A stretch of 64,000 bases of DNA from an uncultured Lachnospiraceae bacterium (GTDB lineage: Bacteria; Bacillota; Clostridia; Lachnospirales; Lachnospiraceae), in contig OMZG01000001.1 in NCBI GenBank assembly GCA_900315505.1, positions 124,001-188,000 on the forward strand, written 5' to 3'. A program made the position numbers and the translations under genes. Shown piece after piece: positions 7,890 to 16,322 of the stretch; the first letter of the stretch is position 1; every line of letters starts with the position of its first letter. Under the pieces are notes generated by a model, which was not told where the DNA came from, did not search any database, and was given only the letters and a program-made list of their open reading frames with translations.

Positions 7890-8948
7890 ATGATCACAGA
7901 ATTTGATGAACTCGTAGAAAAAGCAAAAGAGGTAAATGCATCCGATATCCATATCGGAGTAGGGCAGGCTCCATGTCTGCGTATAGATGGACGTATCACT
8001 CCTCTAGGTGAAGAGAAGTATGGTCCGCGAGAGATGCTCGATGTGCTGAACAAGATGCTCACCGGTGAGCAGGCGAAGGAGCTGAAGGAGGTCGGAGAGC
8101 TCGATATGCCGTACTCTATTCCGGGTGTGGCCCGTCTCCGTATCAATGTCTACAGACAGCGTGGCACATACGCAGTAGCAGCCCGACTCCTGAATCCTTC
8201 CATCCCGAAGCCTTACGATCTCGGAATCCCTGATTCAGTCGTCAAGTGCTGTGACAAGAGAAGGGGACTCATCCTTTTCACTGGTCCTACAGGTTCCGGT
8301 AAGTCTACCTCACTCGCTTCACTTATAGACTATATCAATAGCAAGTACCCATACCACATCATCACCTTCGAGGACCCTGTCGAGTATCTCCACAGGCACA
8401 AGAAGTGCATAGTGCATCAGCGTGAGGTCGGTACTGATACCCATTCATACGCAGCCGCTCTTCGTGGCGCCCTCCGTGAGGATCCTGATGTAATCCTCGT
8501 AGGAGAGATGCGAGACCTTGATACCATTTCCCTTGCATGTACCGCTGCTGAGACCGGACATCTCGTGTTCTCGACCCTGCATACGGTAAGTGCCGTGGAC
8601 ACTGTAAACCGTATCATCGACGTATTCCCGCCTCACCAGCAGCAGCAGATCAGGACACAGCTTGCTGATATCCTCGAGTGCGTGGTAGCCGAGCAGCTGC
8701 TCCCGAAGATCGAGGGCAAGGGCCGTGTCGGTGTATTCGAGGTTATGCTCGGAAATAACGCCATCAGGAACTACATCCGTGAGGGCAAGACCTTCCAGAT
8801 CACATCTACGATGCAGACCTCCCGTGCCCAGGGCATGATCACAATGGACGAGGCCCTGCAGCAGCTCTACAACAACGGCCAGATCTCGCGAGACACCGCC
8901 ATCAGATTTGCCAAGGACAAGGTAGCGCAGGAAGCAAGGATCATGTAA
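7890..8948 (+). CDS. pilT: Type IV pilus retraction ATPase (PilT-like)
   Basis: 352 residues, the PilT length. ATG follows AAAGGGA. Walker A GPTGSGKST is at about 132-140, the Walker B/Asp-box region PDVILVGEMRDLDTI at about 198-212, and the His-box TGHLVFSTLHT at about 222-232. PilT has AIRNLIRE near the C-terminus; here the equivalent reads AIRNYIREGKTFQ. It depolymerises pilin fibres in systems with retraction, and here it is paired with pilB. The next gene, a sugar transferase, begins 27 bases on. Confidence 0.92.
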   Translation: MITEFDELVEKAKEVNASDIHIGVGQAPCLRIDGRITPLGEEKYGPREMLDVLNKMLTGEQAKELKEVGELDMPYSIPGVARLRINVYRQRGTYAVAARLLNPSIPKPYDLGIPDSVVKCCDKRRGLILFTGPTGSGKSTSLASLIDYINSKYPYHIITFEDPVEYLHRHKKCIVHQREVGTDTHSYAAALRGALREDPDVILVGEMRDLDTISLACTAAETGHLVFSTLHTVSAVDTVNRIIDVFPPHQQQQIRTQLADILECVVAEQLLPKIEGKGRVGVFEVMLGNNAIRNYIREGKTFQITSTMQTSRAQGMITMDEALQQLYNNGQISRDTAIRFAKDKVAQEARIM

Positions 8949-8975
8949 TAATAGCAGTAACAGAAGGAGACAGTT

Positions 8976-10460
8976 TTGTACAGAAAGGACAGCCGCGGAA
9001 TATCAGCATACATCGGTTATATTGCAATCGATGTGATATCCTGCGAGCTGGCCTTTCTTTTTGCATTTCTGCTGAGACAGGGTGGGACACCGGTCACACT
9101 TTTCAGAGGATTGTTCTTCTCCGGACCGGCTGATTTCAATACAGATCTGTACAGGGATTTCTTTTTCGGAATAATAGTATTTACGATAATGAATGATGCA
9201 CTGACTGACAGGAAGGATGATCCGGGAACACGGAGCTTCATCATAGAGATGAGACACGCATTCTTCCTGTCACTTGCGCTGACACTTGAGACGCTGGCCT
9301 TCCTGTTCGTGTTCAAGGTATCGGTAGTATTTTCACGACTTGTACTGTTTTATTTCCTTATACTGTCATTCGTGATCGTGCTTATGCTGCGCACAGTAGT
9401 GAAGAAGATCCGGAGGAAGATTCTGGGAAAAGATGCATATCATCGCAGGCATATCCTGCTCCTGGTGAATCAGGAAGAGACATATGACTGTATTGAGAAA
9501 TTCAGACGTGAGCAGCCGGATGTCAGGGTAAGCGGAATTATTTTTCTTAAAAATGTCAGCGGTGTCAGGGAGATAAACGGTATAGATGTGAAAGCCTGCG
9601 GGCTCGCTGAAATCGGAGAATACCTGACAAAGCACTGGGTTGATGAAATTTATATATCATCATCATTCCGCAATGATGAAACAGTAGAAAAGCTTCTTGA
9701 CATCACATCGGTGATGGGGATCACAACCCACAGGCAGATGTACTTTTCTGATTCTCATGTGAGTCAGAAAGCGGTGGAGACACTTGCAGGAGATACAGTG
9801 ATCACTGAGTCTCTGAGGATCATAGATCCGGTACAGCTCTTTTTCAAGAGGTTACTTGATATCATGGGGTCTCTGATAGGGCTGGAGATCTGTGGAATCC
9901 TCATGATAGTAATAGTCATCCCTGGAATTCTCATAAATGATCCGGGCCCACTTTTCTACAGGCAGAAAAGAGTTGGGAAGAACGGCAGGGTATTTACTAT
10001 GTATAAGTTCCGTTCCATGTATCGTGATGCAGATTTGCGTAAGCACAGACTCATGAATCAGAACGAGATGGATGGAGCGATGTTCAAGATAAAGGCAGAT
10101 CCCCGTGTCATTGGCAGCGGATCTGACGGGAGCCATCATGGATACGGATGGTTTATCAGAAAGTATTCTATTGATGAATTCCCTCAGTTTCTGAATGTCT
10201 TCCTCGGGCAGATGTCGCTTGTAGGCACAAGGCCGCCTACGGTAGAGGAATGGCAGGAGTATGAGGCACACCACAGGGCAAGGCTTTCTGTGAGACCTGG
10301 AATAACAGGCGTCTGGCAGGTCAGCGGACGGAACAGGGTGAGTGACTTTGAGACGGTCGTGAAAATGGATCTGTCGTATATCAATAACTTCTCCATAGGA
10401 AATGATTTCAGGATCATCGCGAAGACACTGAGGCAGGTCATAAAGGGAGAAGGTGAGTAG
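8976..10460 (+). CDS. Polyprenyl-phosphate sugar-1-phosphate transferase (glycan priming enzyme)
   Basis: Starts a surface glycan by moving a sugar phosphate from a UDP-sugar to undecaprenyl phosphate in the cytoplasmic membrane. 494 residues, TTG start after AGAAGGAGA. Four or five N-terminal membrane segments (to about 145), a Rossmann-like CoA-binding region (about 150-265), a further membrane segment, and the C-terminal sugar transferase domain (about 285-494) with YRQKRVGKNGRVFTMYKFRS, GTRPPTVEEW and RPGITGVWQVSGRN. The sugar used is not readable. First gene of the glycan block proper. Confidence 0.92.
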   Translation: MYRKDSRGISAYIGYIAIDVISCELAFLFAFLLRQGGTPVTLFRGLFFSGPADFNTDLYRDFFFGIIVFTIMNDALTDRKDDPGTRSFIIEMRHAFFLSLALTLETLAFLFVFKVSVVFSRLVLFYFLILSFVIVLMLRTVVKKIRRKILGKDAYHRRHILLLVNQEETYDCIEKFRREQPDVRVSGIIFLKNVSGVREINGIDVKACGLAEIGEYLTKHWVDEIYISSSFRNDETVEKLLDITSVMGITTHRQMYFSDSHVSQKAVETLAGDTVITESLRIIDPVQLFFKRLLDIMGSLIGLEICGILMIVIVIPGILINDPGPLFYRQKRVGKNGRVFTMYKFRSMYRDADLRKHRLMNQNEMDGAMFKIKADPRVIGSGSDGSHHGYGWFIRKYSIDEFPQFLNVFLGQMSLVGTRPPTVEEWQEYEAHHRARLSVRPGITGVWQVSGRNRVSDFETVVKMDLSYINNFSIGNDFRIIAKTLRQVIKGEGE

Positions 10461-10461
10461 G

Positions 10462-11613
10462 ATGGATATTTCATCAGAGGATGAGACCGTAAGCGCAGAA
10501 AGGATACGCGTTCTCCATGTTGCAGAGCCTGCCGGCGGAGTAGACCGGTATCTGAGGACTCTTTTCAGATATACGGATAATAAGCGGATAGAGAATATCC
10601 TCGTCTGCTCACAGCATTATGCACCGGGAGACTATGAAGGGCTGTGTGATGCTGTAGAAAATGTCGATATGGCACATGAGATATCTCCTGCCGATGATAT
10701 GAGATCCGTAGCAGCGATAAGGAAGCTGATACATAAGTACAGCCCTGATATAGTCTATGCACATTCGAGCAAGTCAGGTGCACTGCTTCGGATGGCGGAC
10801 ATGGGTATATCCAATAAGGTGATCTACAACCCACATGGATGGGCATTTGAGATGGATGTGCCTGATAAGAAGAAAAAAATGTACAGACAGATAGAGAGGA
10901 TGCAGACTCCTTTTACAGACAGAGTGATATGCATCTCCCGCAGCGAAAGGAGAGCTGCCCTTCGTGAGAAGATCTGTACTGAATACAAGCTTTCTGTGGT
11001 ATGGAACGGGATAGATACAGATGAAGTAAAAAAGGCAGTACCGGTGAGCCGTGAGGCTCTGGGAATCCCAGAGGATATCCCTGTAATAGGTATGGCAGGC
11101 AGGCTTGTGGAACAGAAGGCACCGGATGTATTTACAAGGGCGTGTGCTCTGATAAAGAGGAAAATTCCTTCAGCGTATTTCCTGATAGTAGGGGGAGGCA
11201 GACTGCGTCCGCAGATATCAGACATGATCATAAGGCTCGGCCTTACAGACTGCTGTCAGATCACGGGATGGGTAGATAATCCATACAGCTATATGAAGAT
11301 ATTTGATGTCGGAGTGCTTCTGTCCAGGTGGGAAGGATTCGGACTAGCAGTTCCTGAGATGATGTACTGTGGAGTACCAGTGGTGTCATCCTCCGTCGGA
11401 GGACTGAGGGAGATCATCGCAGATGGAAGAAACGGACTACTAGTGCCACCGGATGATCCGGAAAAGGCGGCAGATGCAGTTATCCGTATCCTTGACGACC
11501 AGGCACTTATGGATCATCTCCGAACAAATGGCAGAAGAACAGTATTAAGGAGATATGATGGTAGAAGGATGGCAGAGGAGATGGAGGAGATATATGGGGA
11601 AGTATTATGCTGA
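10462..11613 (+). CDS. Glycosyltransferase family 4
   Basis: 383 residues from ATG 10462; an in-frame GTG at 10453 sits only three bases after GGGAG, so the ATG is preferred. The frame overlaps or abuts the stop of the sugar transferase (10460). GT-B fold: the N-terminus HVAEPAGGVDRYLRTL is the acceptor-side start; AGRLVEQKAPDVF (about 209-221) opens the donor domain; EGFGLAVPEMMYCGVPVV (about 290-307) carries the conserved EX7E motif. Retaining enzyme; the sugar is unknown. Confidence 0.88.
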   Translation: MDISSEDETVSAERIRVLHVAEPAGGVDRYLRTLFRYTDNKRIENILVCSQHYAPGDYEGLCDAVENVDMAHEISPADDMRSVAAIRKLIHKYSPDIVYAHSSKSGALLRMADMGISNKVIYNPHGWAFEMDVPDKKKKMYRQIERMQTPFTDRVICISRSERRAALREKICTEYKLSVVWNGIDTDEVKKAVPVSREALGIPEDIPVIGMAGRLVEQKAPDVFTRACALIKRKIPSAYFLIVGGGRLRPQISDMIIRLGLTDCCQITGWVDNPYSYMKIFDVGVLLSRWEGFGLAVPEMMYCGVPVVSSSVGGLREIIADGRNGLLVPPDDPEKAADAVIRILDDQALMDHLRTNGRRTVLRRYDGRRMAEEMEEIYGEVLC

Positions 11614-12434
11614 CAAGTAAGGATATCGCCTGTGTGGTAGTACTATACAATCCTGATGAAACGATTGCCATGAATATCCGAAGATATTCGAATGCTGTGG
11701 GCAGGCTGGTGCTTGTAGATAATTCATCAGACAACCATTCAGAGATGCTTGAGGGGATGGATTATCTGCCGCTTATGGAGAATACGGGTATTGCGCATGC
11801 ACTGAATGTGGGAATAGAGCATCTGTCAGAGGAATATATCATTACAATGGATCAGGACAGTCTGCTTTCATCAGATGTGGTGGAAGCATATCTGAAATTC
11901 CTGAATCATCATGATAGCAGTACTGTCGGTGCTATGACCTGCCAGTATGAAACAGACAGACATCATGCGAGGAAGAAAGGCGGCTTTGAAAATGTGAAGC
12001 TCTCAATGCAGTCAGGAACCATTTTCAAAAGAAGCGTACTTCAGAAAACAGGAGCCTTTGATGAGAGACTGTTTCTGGATGTAGTAGATTACGAATATTT
12101 TCTCAGAATGGAGCAGATGGGATTTGGACTTATCAGAATAAATGACGCAGTCCTTGAGCACCATCCGGCCGAGACACATGAGAAGCTCGGAATTAAGTAT
12201 GGAGTCGCTTCTCCGCTCCGCTATTACTATCAGGCGAGAAATCTGCTCTGGACAGCACGGAAGTATCACTCGGCAGAACTGTACCGCAGACTGCTGATTA
12301 AGTGGGCGAAGATATTGCTGCTTTTCGATGATAAGAAAGAGTATCTCAGGATGTTCAGACAGGGGATACGGGATGCGAGGGAAGGGAGGCTTGGGAAATA
12401 TGTGCAGGATCCTGACAGGAATAGTGACCTATAA
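11607..12434 (+). CDS. Glycosyltransferase family 2, rhamnosyltransferase-like
   Basis: 275 residues; ATG overlaps the previous stop by seven bases. GT-A fold with VVVLYNP at 9-15, LVDNSSDN near 37, TGIAHALNVGI near 62 and the DQDS metal-binding motif near 86. The VDYEYFLRMEQMGFGL segment (about 155-170) is typical of RfbF/RfbN-type rhamnosyltransferases, but the donor is an inference. Confidence 0.85.
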   Translation: MLTSKDIACVVVLYNPDETIAMNIRRYSNAVGRLVLVDNSSDNHSEMLEGMDYLPLMENTGIAHALNVGIEHLSEEYIITMDQDSLLSSDVVEAYLKFLNHHDSSTVGAMTCQYETDRHHARKKGGFENVKLSMQSGTIFKRSVLQKTGAFDERLFLDVVDYEYFLRMEQMGFGLIRINDAVLEHHPAETHEKLGIKYGVASPLRYYYQARNLLWTARKYHSAELYRRLLIKWAKILLLFDDKKEYLRMFRQGIRDAREGRLGKYVQDPDRNSDL

Positions 12435-13224
12435 TCCGGACATTGACCGCCTGAAGCAGAACCTGGAGACCATAATGGATCAGACTGATGAACTGCTGAT
12501 CATTGACAATGCTTCTGAAAATTTTTCACAGATAAAGACTCTGGCTGCCGGGAAATTCATCGAGCTTGAAAAGAATCATGGTATAGCATATGCCCTAAGA
12601 AGGCTTATGGATTTCGCAAATAAAAATGGATATGACTGGGTCCTGACACTTGATCAGGATTCGGTGGCAGACAGGCATCTGGTGGATGAGTACCGAAAAT
12701 ATATGTCAGATGACATCGGAGCCATGACCTGTCTCATAAGGGACAGGAACTATCCTGAGATAGAATATGAGGACAGGGGAACCGAGGTCGCAGATATCGA
12801 CTGGTGCATCACTTCCGGATGCCTAATGAATGTGAAGGCGTATGGAAATACCTCCGGTTATGATACGAAAATGTTTATTGACTGCGTGGACATAGACATA
12901 TGCTACTCGCTGAAAGAAGCCGGATATCGGGTGATCAGGATTCCATATGAAGGACTTCTGCATGAAATAGGAAAAGCAAAGAGGTTGAAGGTTCTCGGAA
13001 GGAAGACGCAGACCTTCAACCATCCCGCATGGCGCAGGTACTATGTGAACCGCAATACCGTGTATCTGGCAAAGAAGCATCCGGAGTATGGAAGTGTCGC
13101 AGATGCCGTGGGAAGGTGCATATATCATACATTTATCACACTGATATATGAGGATGACAGGATGAATAAGCTGAAGGCAAATATAAGAGGAATCCGCGAC
13201 GGGATCCGGGGTAAGATGTCATGA
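12400..13224 (+). CDS. Glycosyltransferase family 2, rhamnosyltransferase-like
   Basis: 274 residues from ATG 12400, chosen because GAAGGGAGG lies ten bases upstream and the family start (ILTGIVTYNPD) follows at once; the open frame extends further upstream only over the previous gene. Overlap with the previous gene is 35 bases. DNASENF near 38, HGIAYALRR near 67, the DQDS motif near 88 and VDIDICYSLKEAGY near 162 parallel the preceding gene, so the pair probably arose by duplication and then diverged. Confidence 0.85.
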   Translation: MCRILTGIVTYNPDIDRLKQNLETIMDQTDELLIIDNASENFSQIKTLAAGKFIELEKNHGIAYALRRLMDFANKNGYDWVLTLDQDSVADRHLVDEYRKYMSDDIGAMTCLIRDRNYPEIEYEDRGTEVADIDWCITSGCLMNVKAYGNTSGYDTKMFIDCVDIDICYSLKEAGYRVIRIPYEGLLHEIGKAKRLKVLGRKTQTFNHPAWRRYYVNRNTVYLAKKHPEYGSVADAVGRCIYHTFITLIYEDDRMNKLKANIRGIRDGIRGKMS

Positions 13225-14324
13225 AGCAGATAAGGATATTGCAGTCAGAAATAGGTGATGGAGTAGGTGGAATAGAGTCATTCCTGTATTCTGTATATAC
13301 CCATATCGACAGGGACAGATATCATTTTGACTTTATTACACGGGCAGAGCATCCGGCGTTTGAAAGGGAATTTACAGACCTGGGAGCGCATATCTACAGG
13401 ATCTCGTCATATAGAAATCTCATGCAGTACAGGCATGACCTTGAGGAAGTCATGAGTAAGGGATATGATGTGATCCATATCAATAAGAATTCAGCAGCAA
13501 ATATAGTACCATTCGTCATAGCAAAAAAGTGCACGGGTGCAGCTGTCATACCCCACTCGCACAATACCAATCCGAGTGTCGGGAAGATTGCAGAACTAAT
13601 GCATTATCTGCACAGGGACAGGCTGTATGAACTCTCAGATGTGCATCTGGCATGCTCATACGCAGCAGGGAAGTGGATGTATGGCAGTCGTGACTTTGAG
13701 TTTATTCCTAACGGGATAGATGTAGTGAAGTTCAGATTCGATGAAAGAATCCGTACTGAGTACAGACAGAAACTGGGACTGGGTGACGCTTTCACACTGA
13801 TAAATGTCGGACGGTTTTTCCCGCAGAAGAACCAGCTGAGACTTGTGGATATATTCTCTGAGGTAGTGAAAAAAAGACCGGATTCGAAACTAATTCTTGT
13901 AGGAAGCGGAAATCTGGAAGAAGAAATAAGGAGAAAGGTTAGCTCTTATTCACTCCAGGACAAGGTGGTATTCGCAGGGCATCGCAAGGATGTGAATGCG
14001 CTGCTAATGGCAGCAGACTGTTTTGTAATGACATCGGTGTATGAGGGGCTTGGAATAGCAGCAATTGAAGCAGAAGCAACAGGACTGCCCGTCTTTGTCT
14101 CAGAGCATATTCCACAGGAAGTCTTTGTGTCAGATGATGTACACAGATTCAGCTTGGAAGATACAGATACCATTATTGCGGACTTTCTCGTTTCTACGGA
14201 TGGAAATTCATGTCCTGACCGGGAAAAAGATAATGACACGATTGCAGCTTCGGATTATAATATAGATGTGACAGTAGAGAAACTTGAGGAAATATATGAT
14301 CTCAGTAGTAATGGCAACCTATAA
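13221..14324 (+). CDS. Glycosyltransferase family 4 (EpsF-like)
   Basis: 367 residues; ATGA overlap with the previous gene. The N-terminus ILQSEIGDGVGGIESFLYSV matches the start of EpsF/WcfI-type GT4 enzymes; VIPHSHNTNP near 109 is a typical acceptor-side loop; NVGRFFPQKNQ (about 194-204) opens the donor domain and EGLGIAAIEAEATGLPVF (about 275-292) is the EX7E region. Sugar specificity unknown. Confidence 0.87.
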   Translation: MKQIRILQSEIGDGVGGIESFLYSVYTHIDRDRYHFDFITRAEHPAFEREFTDLGAHIYRISSYRNLMQYRHDLEEVMSKGYDVIHINKNSAANIVPFVIAKKCTGAAVIPHSHNTNPSVGKIAELMHYLHRDRLYELSDVHLACSYAAGKWMYGSRDFEFIPNGIDVVKFRFDERIRTEYRQKLGLGDAFTLINVGRFFPQKNQLRLVDIFSEVVKKRPDSKLILVGSGNLEEEIRRKVSSYSLQDKVVFAGHRKDVNALLMAADCFVMTSVYEGLGIAAIEAEATGLPVFVSEHIPQEVFVSDDVHRFSLEDTDTIIADFLVSTDGNSCPDREKDNDTIAASDYNIDVTVEKLEEIYDLSSNGNL

Positions 14325-15258
14325 TGGTGAAAAGTTCATAGAGGAGCAGCTTCAGTCAATCTATGCCCAGACCCGCAAGCCTGATGAGGTGCTGATATTC
14401 GATGACAGGTCCACTGATGGTACAGTTAAGATAGTAAGGGATTTCATAGAGAAGAATGGATTGTCTGACTACTGGAAGCTTTCCATCAACGAGAAGAATA
14501 AGGGCTTCTTCAGAAATTTCATGGATGGTGCATTTACAGCTCATGGTGATACCATATACTTCTCAGATCAGGACGACATCTGGGACATTCAAAAAATTGA
14601 GAAGCTGGAAGAGTGCCTGAAACAGCCAGGGGTGATGATGGCAAGATCTAATACAGTTACAATTAATGAAAACAGTGAAATTATTACAGGAGCAGAATAC
14701 ATAGGAGAAGACAGAATACTTAAGCTTGATATCAGAAAAATGTGCAAATATCCCGGTCCGGGATTTACTATGGGGTTTAAGAGAAAAGTATTTAAAAAAA
14801 TTAAAAAGGACAATATTGATATAGATGTATTTAAATATCATGACAGATTATGTGGGCTGATGGCTGTCAGTATGGGAAAATGTGTAATGGCCACAGATGT
14901 TCATGATATGCATCGATTACATGGGAGTAATCAGACTGGAACAATATCAAGGTCTTATGTGTCAGATAGAACCAGAGATGTACAACTAGATATTGTAAGT
15001 AGAAGAAGGAAATATTTCAGGATTCTTGCAGAGGTAACAGATAACACCGACAAGAAAAAGATATTCAGCCACTATTCGACATTTGCAGCTCATAGAGAAA
15101 GGTATATAAGAAAATATTCAATAAAGGATATGAACTGGCTGATAAAACATAGAAAGCTGTATATGTCAAAAGTAGGTGTGCTATCGGATACCATGTATTC
15201 ACTAGGAATGGGAAGGATAGTATCAAAGACAGCAGATAGATTTATGAGGGTAAGATGA
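14296..15258 (+). CDS. Glycosyltransferase family 2
   Basis: 320 residues from ATG 14296; GAGG lies six bases upstream, better than the TTG at 14284. It overlaps the preceding gene by 29 bases. ISVVMATYNGEKFIEEQL at 2-19, IFDDRSTDGT near 37 and the metal site YFSDQDDIW near 90 are typical of GT2 alpha/beta-rhamnosyl and glucosyl transferases. From here on the DNA becomes clearly richer in A and T than the upstream part of the operon, suggesting a separate origin for the distal segment. Confidence 0.88.
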   Translation: MISVVMATYNGEKFIEEQLQSIYAQTRKPDEVLIFDDRSTDGTVKIVRDFIEKNGLSDYWKLSINEKNKGFFRNFMDGAFTAHGDTIYFSDQDDIWDIQKIEKLEECLKQPGVMMARSNTVTINENSEIITGAEYIGEDRILKLDIRKMCKYPGPGFTMGFKRKVFKKIKKDNIDIDVFKYHDRLCGLMAVSMGKCVMATDVHDMHRLHGSNQTGTISRSYVSDRTRDVQLDIVSRRRKYFRILAEVTDNTDKKKIFSHYSTFAAHRERYIRKYSIKDMNWLIKHRKLYMSKVGVLSDTMYSLGMGRIVSKTADRFMRVR

Positions 15259-16322
15259 ATATTTGTTTTGTTATCAATAAGATGCTGCAGCATGCATCAG
15301 GCGGATATAAGATGGTATTTGAATATGCTAACAGGCTTACGGAAAGAGGCCATTCAGTCAGCATACTTTTTTTTAATGAATACTTCCTCAAAAAGTATGG
15401 CATGCCGGAATGGGTCCGCAGAAAGGCAGCGATTTTTCTGACACATATAGGTCCGGTCTGGTTTAAGCTTGACAGGAAAGTCAGGCTGATTTCTACAGAT
15501 GAAAATGATTTTATGAGCAAGGTCGGGAATCCTGATGCCATTATATATACCGCAGTTGAATCAGTATATAATGGAGAAAAATATTTTAAGGACATTAAGA
15601 ACAAAACGTACTTTATTCAGGGGTATGAGAACTGGGCAGTGTCGGACGAAAAACTGGTGCATACATATTCTATGGGGTTCAAAAATATAGTAATATCGGA
15701 GTGGCTAAGGGGGATTGTGTCAGAATATACAGGCAAAGAGCCTGTTCTAATAAAAAATCCTGTGGATGTAGAATGTTACAGGCCTGTGATACCTTATGAG
15801 AAGAGAAAGAAACATTCTATATCTCTACTTTATAATCAGATGCTTGTAAAGGGTTTTAAATATGCATTTGAAGCCATTAAGAGGCTCAGGGTGCTGTACC
15901 CGGATCTTAGTGTGAAGGCGTTTGGTACAGGTAAAAGACCAGACTGTTTTCCAGATTATATACAATATACCAGATACGCATCACAGAAGAAAACGATTGA
16001 GATATATAATTTGACATCAATATTTCTATGTGCTTCTGTAGATGAAGGTTATGGGCTGACCGGGCTAGAAGCTATGGCATGTGGAACGGCACTGGTATCT
16101 ACATCATACAAGGGTGTTCTGGAATATGCCAGTGATGGAATGAATGCATTGCTCTCGCCGGTGAAGGATGTAAATGGTCTTGTAAGGAATGTACAACGGC
16201 TCTTTGATGATGATGATCTCAGAATCAGAATAGCAAGAAATGGAGTTGAATCTGTAAGAAAAAATCTGAATTGGGAAAAGGCCGTGGATAAGTTTGAAAG
16301 TGTAATTGTAAATGGCAGATAA
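15255..16322 (+). CDS. Glycosyltransferase family 4 (WsaF-like)
   Basis: 355 residues, ATGA overlap with the previous gene. The N-terminus ICFVINKMLQHASGGYKMVFEYANRL and the YFIQGYENW motif near 117-125 resemble rhamnosyltransferases of the WsaF group, and DEGYGLTGLEAMACGTALV (about 260-278) is the donor-side EX7E region. AT-rich like its neighbours. Specificity not resolved. Confidence 0.82.
   Translation: MNICFVINKMLQHASGGYKMVFEYANRLTERGHSVSILFFNEYFLKKYGMPEWVRRKAAIFLTHIGPVWFKLDRKVRLISTDENDFMSKVGNPDAIIYTAVESVYNGEKYFKDIKNKTYFIQGYENWAVSDEKLVHTYSMGFKNIVISEWLRGIVSEYTGKEPVLIKNPVDVECYRPVIPYEKRKKHSISLLYNQMLVKGFKYAFEAIKRLRVLYPDLSVKAFGTGKRPDCFPDYIQYTRYASQKKTIEIYNLTSIFLCASVDEGYGLTGLEAMACGTALVSTSYKGVLEYASDGMNALLSPVKDVNGLVRNVQRLFDDDDLRIRIARNGVESVRKNLNWEKAVDKFESVIVNGR

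Noticed and set aside
12328-12399. 24-codon N-terminal extension of the second GT2
   Set aside because: It reads in an alternative frame through the preceding gene; the ATG at 12400 has a ribosome binding site and the family start.
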